NCBI GenBank assembly: GCA_003139735.1
Contig: PLGA01000270.1
Span: forward strand, 10,117-16,602
Length of the DNA: 6,486 bases
Reading direction: 5' to 3'
From: Bryobacterales bacterium
GTDB taxonomy: Bacteria > Acidobacteriota > Terriglobia > Bryobacterales > Bryobacteraceae
Of the stretch, positions 6,425 through 6,486 are shown piece by piece. Numbering within the stretch: the stretch's first letter is position 1; each line of letters opens with the position of its first letter. The position numbers and the translations under genes were made by a program. The notes under the pieces are model-generated. The model had not been told where the DNA came from. It saw only the letters and a list, made by a program, of their open reading frames with translations, and ran no database searches.

Positions 6425-6486
6425 ATGAGGAAATCATCGTGCGCGCTTGCCGCCATGTTGCTGGCGGGCGCTTCCGTCGCCGCCGC
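6425..6486 (+). CDS. Start of a secreted protein (signal peptide only), cut by window edge
   Basis: Twenty full codons are present, MRKSSCALAAMLLAGASVAA, an evident signal peptide with a basic start and an Ala/Leu-rich core. AGGAG at 6413-6417 lies 7 nt before the ATG at 6425. The 57-nt gap from the porin stop contains no hairpin terminator, so the two genes probably share a transcript. Candidates include a periplasmic binding protein or another exported enzyme, but nothing in these residues decides it. Confidence 0.7.
   Translation, partial: MRKSSCALAAMLLAGASVAA

Overview
The window is high in G+C and densely coded. It carries a sulfate-uptake locus of a Gram-negative bacterium: two outer-membrane porins and signal-peptide proteins are present. 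The porin types, the gene style and two kinds of dispersed intergenic repeat resemble what I remember of Acidobacteriota of the Solibacter/Bryobacterales kind. That assignment is from memory of style, not from an alignment.

Minus strand, read from about 4740 down to 1: a good sigma70-type promoter (TTGACA, 17-nt spacer, TACCAT) fires into a 62-residue DUF2292/YezD-like protein. It is followed by an OprP/OprO-type outer-membrane porin, a periplasmic sulfate-binding protein (sbp), the permeases cysT and cysW, and the first 43 codons of the ATPase cysA, which runs off the left edge. sbp and cysT overlap in TAATG, and cysW and cysA are one base apart. Together they form a complete route for sulfate: outer-membrane pore, periplasmic capture, inner-membrane channel and ATP hydrolysis. 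The small DUF2292 protein heads the set.

Two gaps inside this operon are filled by repeats rather than plain spacer. A 144-nt gap between cysT and cysW holds a cluster of three perfect hairpins. The 52-nt gap between the porin and sbp holds three tandem 10-bp units.

Plus strand, from about 4750 to the right edge: a divergent gene encodes a second, DcaP-like outer-membrane porin with a Pro/Ala-rich N-terminal linker. Then comes the start of a secreted protein (signal peptide only) that is cut by the window end. The 202-nt divergent region 4690-4891 is AT-rich compared with its flanks. It contains TTGACA and TACCATATT on both strands, facing outward, which suggests a shared control region for the two transcription units.

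No tRNA, rRNA, CRISPR array, insertion sequence or phage gene was seen. The locus is mostly a recognisable sulfate transport operon. The less ordinary parts are the porin and DUF2292 gene within it, the mirrored promoter region and the two intra-operon repeats.
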